Assembly: GCA_034432435.1 (NCBI GenBank)
Contig: DAOUBS010000032.1
Coordinates: forward strand, 1 to 9,636
Reading direction: 5' to 3'
Length of the DNA: 9,636 nucleotides
Source: JANWYT01 sp034432435
GTDB lineage: Bacteria > Chloroflexota > Anaerolineae > Aggregatilineales > Phototrophicaceae
Positions 1 through 5,857 of this stretch are shown piece by piece. Numbering within the stretch: position 1 is the stretch's first letter; every line of letters begins with the position of its first letter. The position numbers and the translations under genes are program-made. Under the pieces are notes generated by a model, which was given only the letters and a program-made list of their open reading frames with translations, did not search any database and was not told the origin of the DNA.

Positions 1-131
1 CTTCGCATCTCGGCTACCCACCCGCGGCGCACCATTAGAACCCCCCCTGCAACCACATGGCCGCGCGCAGTCATATACTGTGCAAGCGCCCAGCCGAGAT
101 ACCCATCAATCCCTGCGATAAAAACACGCAT
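1..131 (-). CDS. NAD-dependent epimerase/dehydratase, SqdB-like (3' part outside window)
   Basis: The first 43 codons of a gene start at an ATG at 131 and run off the left edge. The N-terminus reads MRVFIAGIDGYLGWALAQ, a Rossmann beta-strand followed by the glycine motif GxDGYLGW. The change from the usual GxxGxxG of short-chain epimerases to GYLGW, together with a later VRRGWVAEM stretch (residues 34-42), resembles UDP-sulfoquinovose synthase (SQD1/SqdB) and the SqdB-like epimerases common in Chloroflexota. A good Shine-Dalgarno sequence (AAGGAAGGTGA) lies just upstream of the ATG. The gene follows asd on the same strand after 68 bp, so it could be co-transcribed, although the gap would allow its own promoter. 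The NAD-binding fold is clear. The exact substrate cannot be decided from 43 residues, because the catalytic YxxxK region lies outside the window. Confidence 0.8.
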   Translation of the reverse strand, partial: MRVFIAGIDGYLGWALAQYMTARGHVVAGGVLMVRRGWVAEMR

Positions 132-199
132 TACGATCACCTTCCTTGTCTTGTAGCCTGCTTATCAAATAGGCGCGGCTCTGTCAAACGATGAACCTA

Positions 200-1258
200 C
201 TAGACGCTGAACCCACTGATGTAGCCTTTTACCGCCAGCAGCTCGGCGTTCAATATACTAGAACCCGCAGCACCCCGAATCGTGTTGTGCGACAGTGTAA
301 CATATTTGTATCCCAGCACGGGGCACATCCGTAAGCGCCCGATAGAGGTAGCCATGCCGCTGCCCGCGTCACGATCGCGGCGTGGTTGAGGACGGTCAAT
401 TTGTGGGCAGTAATGCAAAACAGGCTGCGGACTGCTGGGAAGCTGGGCCACGACGTCCACTGCACGGTACGCCTGCCACGCTGCGATCACATCATCCAAT
501 GAGGGGCTCGACTTCAAGTTAACCGAGATGATCACCGTGTGGCCATCCACCACAGGCACACGTGTGCACGTCGCACTCGCATCAAATGGGGCCATCATAA
601 TCGACCCTCCATCGAATATACCGAGCATCTTGCGGCTCTCGGCTTCCATCTTGTCCTCGTCACCCGGAACATAGGGGACGATGTTGTCGATGATGTCCAG
701 CGATGGCACGCCCGGATACCCCGCGCCGCTGACCGCTTGCTGGCTGACCATGAGGACTTTGTCCACATCAAACGGCATCAGCGGCGCAAGCGACATCACC
801 ACAGGCATCACCGTACAGTTAGAGTTGGCCACCAATGCGCCCGTTGACCAGCCACGATTGCGCCGCTGAACGTCAATGAGTCCCACGTGGTCGGCGTTCA
901 CCTCTGGCAGCAGCAGCGGAACGTCAGCGCTCATGCGATGGGCAGATGCGTTCGTTGCAACCACGTGGCCTTTTGCTGCGAGCGGTTCTTCTATCTCCAA
1001 AGCCGCTTCTTTTGGCAAAGCAGAGAAAACAAGCGCCGAGTCTAGCTCTTCACCAAGTGGTTTCACGATCATCTTGGCAACGTTCTCAGGCGGACTGCCG
1101 TTCAATATCCAATGGGTCGCCTCGCCATAGCGTTTGCCCGCGCTTGTTTTGCCAACCACCTCGCCCACTTCGAACCACGGATGATGCTCCAGCAGTTGGA
1201 TAAATCTCTGACCGACTGCGCCAGAAGCGCCGAGAATTGCGACTTTCAGCTTGCTCAT
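200..1258 (-). CDS. asd: Aspartate-semialdehyde dehydrogenase, archaeal/fungal type
   Basis: A 352-residue enzyme that reduces aspartyl phosphate to aspartate semialdehyde with NADPH, the branch point to Lys, Thr, Met and diaminopimelate; cytosolic. The N-terminal nucleotide-binding motif GASGAVGQRF is at residues 10-19. The catalytic cysteine is Cys148 in ANSNCTVMP, and the base is probably His240 in PVVDGHT. The conserved HNTIRGAAG stretch near the C-terminus (324-332) closes the cofactor and active-site region. Length and motif spelling fit the archaeal/fungal subfamily (about 350 aa), not the Gram-negative Asd. The ATG at 1258 directly follows the pheA stop codon (TAG then ATG, no gap) with only a weak Shine-Dalgarno, which suggests translational coupling. 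There is no frameshift and no missing motif. Confidence 0.95.
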   Translation of the reverse strand: MSKLKVAILGASGAVGQRFIQLLEHHPWFEVGEVVGKTSAGKRYGEATHWILNGSPPENVAKMIVKPLGEELDSALVFSALPKEAALEIEEPLAAKGHVVATNASAHRMSADVPLLLPEVNADHVGLIDVQRRNRGWSTGALVANSNCTVMPVVMSLAPLMPFDVDKVLMVSQQAVSGAGYPGVPSLDIIDNIVPYVPGDEDKMEAESRKMLGIFDGGSIMMAPFDASATCTRVPVVDGHTVIISVNLKSSPSLDDVIAAWQAYRAVDVVAQLPSSPQPVLHYCPQIDRPQPRRDRDAGSGMATSIGRLRMCPVLGYKYVTLSHNTIRGAAGSSILNAELLAVKGYISGFSV

Positions 1259-2095
1259 CTACATGCCTATTGTGTTGGTGGATGCTGCCGGGTATGACCC
1301 CAGTATCTTCACGAATGATGCCCGCTGCAACAGTTTAAGAAGCGCCTCTTGGCAGACTTCATCCTGCCAGTAGCCTTCAAAGTCCAGATAGAACACCGGT
1401 TCCCACGGACGATTGCGCCGCGGACGCGACTCTAACTTGGTGATGTTGAGGCCGCGCGTCGAAAACTCGCCGATGCACTCATACAAGGCTGCAGGCCGGT
1501 TGCGCGTGGCGAATACAATTGAGGTTTTATTATAAGCGCCCTTTACAGGATCTTCATGACCGAGCACGAAGAACCGCGTGAAATTGAAAGGCATGTCCTC
1601 AATGTCAGCTTCAAGGATGTCCAAATGATACAGCTCAGCGGCTAAGCGGCTTGCGATAGCTGCCGTGTGCGGTGGGCACTCGCGTGCCAAATCTGCTGCC
1701 GAGCCGGCGGTGTCATACCACGGAATCGGCTTGATGTTGTGGCGTCTCAAGTAGCGCTCACACTGCGCTAGCGCTTGTGGATGCGAGCGCACAAACTGAA
1801 CATCGCTCAGTCGCGTCCCCGGCACGCCTAACAGTTGATGGTGTACGTGCAGAATAATGTCAGCTTGAATGCGGAAATCGTATTCAAGCAGAAGCTCGTA
1901 TGCCCCTGCTACTGCCCCAGCGACAGAGTTCTCGACTGGCAGTACGCCATACTGTGCCCGTCCTGACTGCAGAGCGTCAAACAAACTATCGAAGCTCTCA
2001 CACGGCAAAACGCACAGATTATCACCAAAATGGCTGCGTAGCGCTTGCTCAGAGTACGCGCCGCTGATTCCCTGAAAAGCTACCGTGAGGGTCAA
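1259..2095 (-). CDS. pheA: Prephenate dehydratase with C-terminal ACT domain
   Basis: Converts prephenate to phenylpyruvate in phenylalanine synthesis. The protein starts with TLTVAFQGISGAYSE, the family's usual N-terminus. Numbered from the far GTG, the catalytic TRF motif is at 189-191 (NFTRFFVLG), and an ACT domain from about residue 205 carries the phenylalanine-binding ESRP motif at 238-241 (GLNITKLESRP). There is no chorismate mutase domain, so this is the monofunctional type. I prefer the TTG start at 2095 (278 aa). AAGGA lies 8 bp upstream of it, and the protein then begins where homologues do. The frame also opens at a GTG at 2143 (294 aa), but that GTG has no Shine-Dalgarno and lies within the putative promoter. 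It is first in the unit with asd and divergent from the SufR-like gene. Function is sure; the start is likely. Confidence 0.94.
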   Translation of the reverse strand: MTLTVAFQGISGAYSEQALRSHFGDNLCVLPCESFDSLFDALQSGRAQYGVLPVENSVAGAVAGAYELLLEYDFRIQADIILHVHHQLLGVPGTRLSDVQFVRSHPQALAQCERYLRRHNIKPIPWYDTAGSAADLARECPPHTAAIASRLAAELYHLDILEADIEDMPFNFTRFFVLGHEDPVKGAYNKTSIVFATRNRPAALYECIGEFSTRGLNITKLESRPRRNRPWEPVFYLDFEGYWQDEVCQEALLKLLQRASFVKILGSYPAASTNTIGM

Positions 2096-2133
2096 CTTGA
2101 TAGTCCTTGAAATAACATCCGAGACGATTTTGA

Positions 2134-2163
2134 ATGCTAACACTTAGCAAGAACGTTTGACAA
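2134..2163 (-). promoter_or_regulatory. Candidate pheA-asd promoter
   Basis: On the minus strand, TTGTCA (2163-2158, 5 of 6 to the -35 consensus) and TAGCAT (2139-2134, 4 of 6 to the -10 consensus) are 18 bp apart. Transcription would start near 2127, leaving a leader of about 30 bases before the TTG start at 2095 and excluding the upstream GTG at 2143. The -35 box overlaps the -35 box of the divergent regulator promoter almost completely. Found by eye only. Confidence 0.4.
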
Positions 2164-2185
2164 TGGTTGTCTTACTGTCTAGACT
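2157..2185 (+). promoter_or_regulatory. Candidate promoter of the SufR-like gene
   Basis: A perfect TTGACA (2157-2162) is followed after 17 bp by TAGACT (2180-2185, 4 of 6 to the -10 consensus). The predicted start near 2192 leaves about 25 bases of leader and no recognisable Shine-Dalgarno before the ATG at 2217. A competing -10, TATGAT at 2195-2200, would make an almost leaderless mRNA but lacks a good -35. A perfect inverted repeat, GACAA-TGG-TTGTC (2159-2171), covers the -35 region and could be an operator. Confidence 0.45.
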
Positions 2186-2186
2186 G

Positions 2187-2201
2187 AATGATAGTATGAT
2201 T
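2187..2201. promoter_or_regulatory. Element shared with the Fe-S carrier promoter, copy 1 (candidate operator)
   Basis: AATGATAGTATGATT matches 13 of 15 bases of the stretch at 2879-2893 in front of the A-type carrier gene. Both copies contain ATGAT twice with an 8-bp period, and both are preceded by CTAGA at a short distance (3 bp here, 5 bp there). A site repeated in front of a DNA-binding regulator and its downstream neighbour is the pattern expected of an operator. Part of the similarity could instead reflect a shared -10 box (TATGAT). Confidence 0.4.
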
Positions 2202-2216
2202 AATTGAGCGTCGCTT

Positions 2217-2846
2217 ATGCAAGAGACACGTTCCCAGATTTTGTCTTTTCTCAAAACACAAGGTTCCTCCTCTGTTGATCAGATTGTTGCCCATCTGCGC
2301 GAGACACGCGGCCCCATTACCCACGTTACCGTACGGCATCATTTGGCACGACTGCTGAGCGAAGGCCTTGTGACAAGTACCCCATTAGTTCGTTCGACCC
2401 CCGGAAGGCCGCAGCTTATCTACCGCCTAACACCGCAGGGGGAAAGCTTATTCCCCAATAATTTCCGCTTGATCGCGGAAGGACTCATCGAACAAGTGAA
2501 GCAAACCCTGCCCGAAAAGCAAGCAAACGTGATCTTTGAGGGGTTGGGCGTCCGCCTCGCACAAGCGGCAGTCGTCACAAGCACGACGATGCCAGAGCGC
2601 CTAGAGCAAGTCGTGGCATATCTCAATCAACTGGGGTATGACGCCAGTTGGGAATTATCCTCAGAGGGGTATCTTTTGCACACCTATAGCTGTCCATACC
2701 ATCGCACAGATCGTGATGGCTCCACATTATGTCGGATGGACATGGCGTTGATGGCCAACTTGCTTGGGGTGGTTCCTCGTCTCGTTCGCCATATGGCTCA
2801 AGGCGATAGATCCTGCTCTTACTTGATTCCCATTGAGAGTAATTAA
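2217..2846 (+). CDS. sufR: SufR-like Fe-S-sensing winged-helix transcriptional regulator
   Basis: A 209-residue cytosolic DNA-binding protein. Residues 1-75 form a winged helix (MQETRSQILSFLKTQGSSSV, then VTVRHHLARLLSEGLV, and the wing STPGRPQLIYRLT). The C-terminal half carries three cysteines, Cys159 (in HTYSCPYH), Cys172 (LCRMD) and Cys200 (RSCSYLI), spaced C-X12-C-X27-C. This is the spacing I recall for the [4Fe-4S] ligands of actinobacterial SufR; the extra middle cysteine of cyanobacterial SufR is absent. SufR proteins normally repress Fe-S assembly genes while holding a cluster. The next gene, 74 bp downstream on the same strand, is an A-type Fe-S carrier, which supports the call. The ATG at 2217 has no clear Shine-Dalgarno. 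Family placement is firm; the exact regulon is inferred. Confidence 0.85.
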   Translation: MQETRSQILSFLKTQGSSSVDQIVAHLRETRGPITHVTVRHHLARLLSEGLVTSTPLVRSTPGRPQLIYRLTPQGESLFPNNFRLIAEGLIEQVKQTLPEKQANVIFEGLGVRLAQAAVVTSTTMPERLEQVVAYLNQLGYDASWELSSEGYLLHTYSCPYHRTDRDGSTLCRMDMALMANLLGVVPRLVRHMAQGDRSCSYLIPIESN

Positions 2847-2863
2847 AATATCGATCAATTTTA

Positions 2864-2892
2864 TTGCCCTAGATGCTCAATGATGATATGAT
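2864..2892 (+). promoter_or_regulatory. Candidate promoter of the A-type Fe-S carrier gene
   Basis: TTGCCC (2864-2869, 4 of 6) and TATGAT (2887-2892, 5 of 6) are 17 bp apart in the 74-bp gap between the two Fe-S genes. A start near 2899 leaves about 20 bases before the ATG, containing a strong AAGGAG Shine-Dalgarno (2906-2911) 9 bp from the start codon. The -10 box lies inside the element shared with the regulator's own upstream region and inside an inverted repeat TCAAT-N9-ATTGA (2877-2895), which suggests repression. Confidence 0.45.
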
Positions 2893-2893
2893 T
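2879..2893. promoter_or_regulatory. Element shared with the SufR-like gene's promoter, copy 2 (candidate operator)
   Basis: AATGATGATATGATT differs from the copy at 2187-2201 in only two adjacent bases and keeps the ATGAT repeat with 8-bp period. It is nested in the inverted repeat TCAAT-N9-ATTGA (2877-2895) and overlaps the candidate -10 box, so a bound protein would block transcription here. Confidence 0.4.
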
Positions 2894-2920
2894 GAACAGG
2901 CTAGCTAAGGAGACACCCAA

Positions 2921-3352
2921 ATGGATATTCTCGACCACGAAAAGCAAACGAACGCAGTCACCACAGACGAGCAGATCATTACGGTCACACCAGCCGCGCT
3001 GACCGTGATTCAAGGGCTGCTTCAGCAGCGCAACATCCCCAACCACGCGCTGCGCGTTTTCGTCACAGGTGGCGGCTGCTCTGGGTTGCAATATGGCATG
3101 TCATTCGACCCCACCCCGCAAGAATACGATCAAGTCGTGCAATTTGACGGTGTGCGTGTCGTCATTGATCCGACGAGCCTGATCTACTTGCGGGGCGCTG
3201 TGATTGACTTCGTAGACAGCTTGATCGGCGGTGGTTTCCGCATCGACAACCCGAATGCCGTTTCAAGCTGCGGCTGTGGCACGTCCTTCAAGTCGAAGGA
3301 CGGGGCAGGTGCATCTTCTGGGGGCGGCTGCAGCAGTTGCAGCAGCTACTAA
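2921..3352 (+). CDS. A-type iron-sulfur cluster carrier (IscA/SufA/ErpA, HesB family)
   Basis: A 143-residue cytosolic carrier that takes a nascent Fe-S cluster and delivers it to apo-proteins. The three family cysteines are present: Cys53 in TGGGCSGLQYG, and Cys117 and Cys119 in SSCGCGTSF. The rest follows the family, including the DPTSLIYLRGAVIDFVDSL core and the FRIDNPNA strand before the CGCG motif. Usual members have about 105-120 residues. This one has an N-terminal extension of about 20 residues and a Gly/Ser tail after Phe123 with two more cysteines, Cys137 and Cys140, ending CSSCSSY. The ATG at 2921 has a strong Shine-Dalgarno. It follows the SufR-like regulator, and a terminator comes directly after it, so the two genes form a closed Fe-S unit. 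IscA, SufA and ErpA cannot be told apart from sequence alone, so no symbol is given. Confidence 0.93.
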   Translation: MDILDHEKQTNAVTTDEQIITVTPAALTVIQGLLQQRNIPNHALRVFVTGGGCSGLQYGMSFDPTPQEYDQVVQFDGVRVVIDPTSLIYLRGAVIDFVDSLIGGGFRIDNPNAVSSCGCGTSFKSKDGAGASSGGGCSSCSSY

Positions 3353-3366
3353 AGCAAGCACTCGGC

Positions 3367-3396
3367 GCGGCATCCAACACTGGAAGCCGCTTTTTT
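3367..3396 (+). terminator. Intrinsic terminator after the Fe-S carrier gene
   Basis: The stem GCGGC (3367-3371) pairs with GCCGC (3386-3390). Inside it TCCA pairs with TGGA around an ACAC loop, with one A-A mismatch between the two helices. Six T residues (3391-3396) follow at once. It lies 15 bp after the stop codon. The T run overlaps the TAA stop of the convergent SH3b gene. The opposite strand has no T run, so it acts only on plus-strand transcription. Confidence 0.88.
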
Positions 3397-4174
3397 ATCT
3401 GCGCAGAAGGGCGATCACGAAACCGATCAGGCCTACAGTTGCCAGCCCTGCTATTGGGAGGATGGGCGCTGTCCCCGCCTGCCCTACCGAGGAAATGGCT
3501 GCTGCTAGACCTCGTGCATCAGCAGGCGTAGCTGTAGGCATAATGCGCGGGTTGAACTCAGCCGGCGGTGTAAACGTTGGCCGTCTCTCCGCTTCTACGG
3601 GCATTGCCTGCGTGAAATCGACTGTTGAAGTCGGCAGAACGATGATTCGACTAGCCGCCGTCGCTGTGGCGTCCCCGCCCGGCAGTTCTAACAAAGCGGA
3701 CAGCGTTGCTTCTGCTTGCGCGTCCGCGGCTGAAGTCGGCACGGCGTACGGATTATTTTCAAGGATTGTACTTTCATCGCCGATGATGCGCACAAGCTGG
3801 CCAAACACCCACCCTGTTCCGGTGGGTGAAGCTGGGAAATCGAACAAATACCAACTGAAGTACCGACCACGCACCACGTACTGCTCGCCCGCGCGAATCA
3901 CCCCCAGCCGCTGGGAAGATGGATCCGGCAGAGAGCGAACGTTCACCTCGCCGGCTTCTTCTAGCGCCTCCAGTTGGGTTGCTGCAGGAGGGGTCGGCGT
4001 CCACGTGAAGGTGGCCGTTGCTAATTGCTGGGCTGTCGATACTGGCGTAGAAGTTGCGATGGTCACGCGCACGGGCGTAGCGCTGGGCTGCTGAGCTTCA
4101 ACTGCTTGGCGCGACTGACCCCAAAAACTGACAGTGATCCCAACCATCAATGCAAAAAGGCTGATGCGCTTCAT
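3395..4174 (-). CDS. Membrane-anchored SH3b-domain protein with Thr/Pro-rich linkers
   Basis: A 259-residue exported protein. The N-terminus (MKRISLFALMVGITVSFWG) is a signal peptide with probable cleavage after VEA near residue 27. A Thr/Pro/Ala linker follows (about 30-65). A bacterial SH3 domain spans about 75-132, with the typical EVNVRSLPDPSSQRLGVI opening and GTGWVFGQLVRI closing strand. A second low-complexity stretch (about 145-235) leads to one C-terminal membrane helix (about 237-257) ending in LLRR. The SH3b domain is thus tethered on the outside of the cytoplasmic membrane. SH3b domains commonly bind cell wall or act as spacers beside peptidoglycan hydrolases, and the gene directly upstream encodes one (LysM/M23). 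The ATG at 4174 abuts that gene's TAG with no gap and only a weak Shine-Dalgarno, so the two are probably translationally coupled. No enzymatic motif is visible. Confidence 0.85.
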   Translation of the reverse strand: MKRISLFALMVGITVSFWGQSRQAVEAQQPSATPVRVTIATSTPVSTAQQLATATFTWTPTPPAATQLEALEEAGEVNVRSLPDPSSQRLGVIRAGEQYVVRGRYFSWYLFDFPASPTGTGWVFGQLVRIIGDESTILENNPYAVPTSAADAQAEATLSALLELPGGDATATAASRIIVLPTSTVDFTQAMPVEAERRPTFTPPAEFNPRIMPTATPADARGLAAAISSVGQAGTAPILPIAGLATVGLIGFVIALLRR

Positions 4175-5764
4175 CTACCAAGAAATCCGGTTCACTGTGG
4201 TCATTCTGCCTTGTTCGGCGGTCTGGAGCTGATCGCCACGTCGGAGGAATCCCTGATATTCTTGGCCAGAGATCCCCTCTGCTCTCCAACTGCTCATCGT
4301 AAAGTTGTCATACCGCATCGGCGGCAGACATGCTGAGCAGTCAGCCGCCAACCACTCACCATTGTACCGGCGACCAATGTGTAAGTGTGTCGCCGTTGAA
4401 AATCCCCCGGCACAGGAGGGGTAGCCGATAATGTCACCCACTTGTACTGTGCTGCCCGCTGTGATCGTATCTGCTACGTGAAGATACAAAATCGTCCAGC
4501 CTGTGCGCTCGTCTCCGTCACCATCTAGATCAAGCACGACTGTCCCATCTCCACTGCGAGCGATAACCCCATTGGCTACTGCCCGAACTGGCGTAACGCT
4601 GATGTAACACAGCGTTGATCCTGGCAAACGCTCATCCGGGGGCGCAAAATCAAGCGCAGACCACGCACTCCCGCTTCCCCAGCCGCCATGCGGACCCCCG
4701 GTGTAGAGCCATACTTCACCCTGCGCAAACGGGAGTTGAAGGGGCGGCTGTTCTAAACCACTGGGCACAGGCGGGGAAAGTGGTGTGATGAACGGATCGC
4801 CAAAAAGCGACCGGTAGATCGCCAAGAAGCTCATGCTGCGTATTTCCTCCAGCCAAGAGGCATAATCCGCCTGTCGACTCAAGAAATACATGATGCCCAC
4901 TGTGGCAGGGTTCAAATCCGTCGAGAGCTGCATGCGCGTGCCGTCTCTGAACTCAATCACGCGCAAGCCGCGCGTCTTGAACGCATAGTAGCCGCGGTTC
5001 AGCTCGTTGGCGGCGTAAGCAAGCTGTCGATATAGACCTACTCGGTTGAAGCCGCCGCTCTCAATCGCGCTGATGATGGGAAAAGGGATACGGTCAATGG
5101 GCACAGCAGCTTGGCTTACCCATCTGGCACGGTACTCTAGGACGGTAATCAGCAGACGGGGATCGATGCTGTATTCAACTGCCACCCGTTCGATGACCTC
5201 AGCCCCGCTGAGCGTCTCTTCAAAGCCAGCGCCGTTGGCTGCGTTAGTGGTGACCGTGTCGGTGGCAGTGCGGATCAACCCCGGCTGCTGCGCCACGTAA
5301 GCGAACGTGTCGAAAACGATGCTTTCTGGCCCGCGGACGAATCGCGCATCAGGCAAGATTGTCACATTCGGGGCCAGCACAGTTGTTTCGCTGGGCAGCA
5401 AAATCACCTGCCCAACCTCAATTCGATTGGGATCGGCGATGTTGTTCAACGCGGCGAGCGTTTGTACGGTCGTTCCGTACTGTTGTGCAATCAACGATAA
5501 GCTTTCCCCACGCTGGACGATGTGCTGTTCAGGGGCGCTACGTGTTCCTGATTGAGGCGGTGTGCTCACCGCATCAGATACGACCGTTGGTGGAGCCCCT
5601 TGGCCTGTCATCGTCACTGCACCAGTAAGCGGTTCAGGTGTTGACGTAACAATGACAATTCTTGGTGGGTTGGGGTTGCAGGCCGAAAGTATCCATATGA
5701 CAAGGGCCAGCCCCAGCAGATGAACCCACGGAAGGTTAATTTTCATTTCTCTTTGAGCATTCAT
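4175..5764 (-). CDS. Lipoprotein with LysM domain and M23 metallopeptidase domain
   Basis: A 529-residue cell-wall hydrolase candidate. A lipoprotein signal ends in LSAC (Cys29). After a Thr/Pro linker comes one LysM domain (about 81-124, HIVQRGESLSLIAQQYGTTV), which binds peptidoglycan. Residues about 185-325 form a helical region of unknown family (IDPRLLITVLEYRARWVS; AANELNRGYYAFKTRG). The C-terminal M23 domain (about 350-480) keeps the zinc and catalytic residues: His359 and Asp372 (the latter in WSALDFAPP), His429 (LYLHVAD), and His460 and His462 (ATHLHIGR). A DLDGDGDE loop (412-419) before His429 looks like a calcium-binding loop. M23 enzymes cut peptide cross-links in murein. The start at 5764 has no Shine-Dalgarno; Met7 at 5746, preceded by AAAGAGAA, is a fair alternative and also keeps the signal peptide. 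The SH3b gene follows directly. Confidence 0.9.
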   Translation of the reverse strand: MNAQREMKINLPWVHLLGLALVIWILSACNPNPPRIVIVTSTPEPLTGAVTMTGQGAPPTVVSDAVSTPPQSGTRSAPEQHIVQRGESLSLIAQQYGTTVQTLAALNNIADPNRIEVGQVILLPSETTVLAPNVTILPDARFVRGPESIVFDTFAYVAQQPGLIRTATDTVTTNAANGAGFEETLSGAEVIERVAVEYSIDPRLLITVLEYRARWVSQAAVPIDRIPFPIISAIESGGFNRVGLYRQLAYAANELNRGYYAFKTRGLRVIEFRDGTRMQLSTDLNPATVGIMYFLSRQADYASWLEEIRSMSFLAIYRSLFGDPFITPLSPPVPSGLEQPPLQLPFAQGEVWLYTGGPHGGWGSGSAWSALDFAPPDERLPGSTLCYISVTPVRAVANGVIARSGDGTVVLDLDGDGDERTGWTILYLHVADTITAGSTVQVGDIIGYPSCAGGFSTATHLHIGRRYNGEWLAADCSACLPPMRYDNFTMSSWRAEGISGQEYQGFLRRGDQLQTAEQGRMTTVNRISW

Positions 5765-5771
5765 AAAATAC

Positions 5772-5801
5772 AGTCTAGAATTGTGGTGATCTATTGGTCA
5801 A
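5772..5801 (-). promoter_or_regulatory. Candidate promoter of the LysM/M23-SH3b unit
   Basis: On the minus strand, TTGACC (5801-5796, 5 of 6) and TAGACT (5777-5772, 4 of 6) are 18 bp apart. The predicted start, near 5765, falls at the first ATG (5764). Translation would then be either leaderless or from Met7 at 5746. The -10 and its flanks (TCTAGACTG) repeat the nine bases found at the -10 of the SufR-like gene. The 93-bp gap also has to hold the promoter of the divergent SCP2 gene, for which I see only weak boxes. Confidence 0.4.
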
Positions 5802-5857
5802 TGGTGTATCCTTACAGCAGAATCTAACATTCGTTTGAATAACGGAGGACAAAGAGC

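Noticed and set aside
159..187. Possible separate promoter for the SqdB-like gene (minus-strand TTGACA at 187-182)
   Set aside because: The -35 is perfect, but the hexamer 17 bp away (TAAGCA) matches the -10 poorly and no better spacing was found. Read-through from asd is equally likely.
539..1297. Several plus-strand open frames of 60-102 codons
   Set aside because: All are antisense to asd, whose full motif set is intact; their translations look like shadow frames (runs of His/Arg or Ser/Ala).
2096..2143. GTG start at 2143 for prephenate dehydratase
   Set aside because: It has no Shine-Dalgarno, lies within the candidate promoter, and the extra residues precede the family's usual N-terminus.
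2847..2920. Terminator between the SufR-like and Fe-S carrier genes
   Set aside because: No GC-rich hairpin with a T run is present; the inverted repeat here is AT-rich and fits an operator better.
3231..4094. Long plus-strand open frame of 287 codons
   Set aside because: It overlaps the 3' end of the Fe-S carrier gene and lies antisense to the SH3b gene. Its translation is Ala/Arg/Ser-rich low complexity with no family features, and the intrinsic terminator at 3367-3396 lies inside it.
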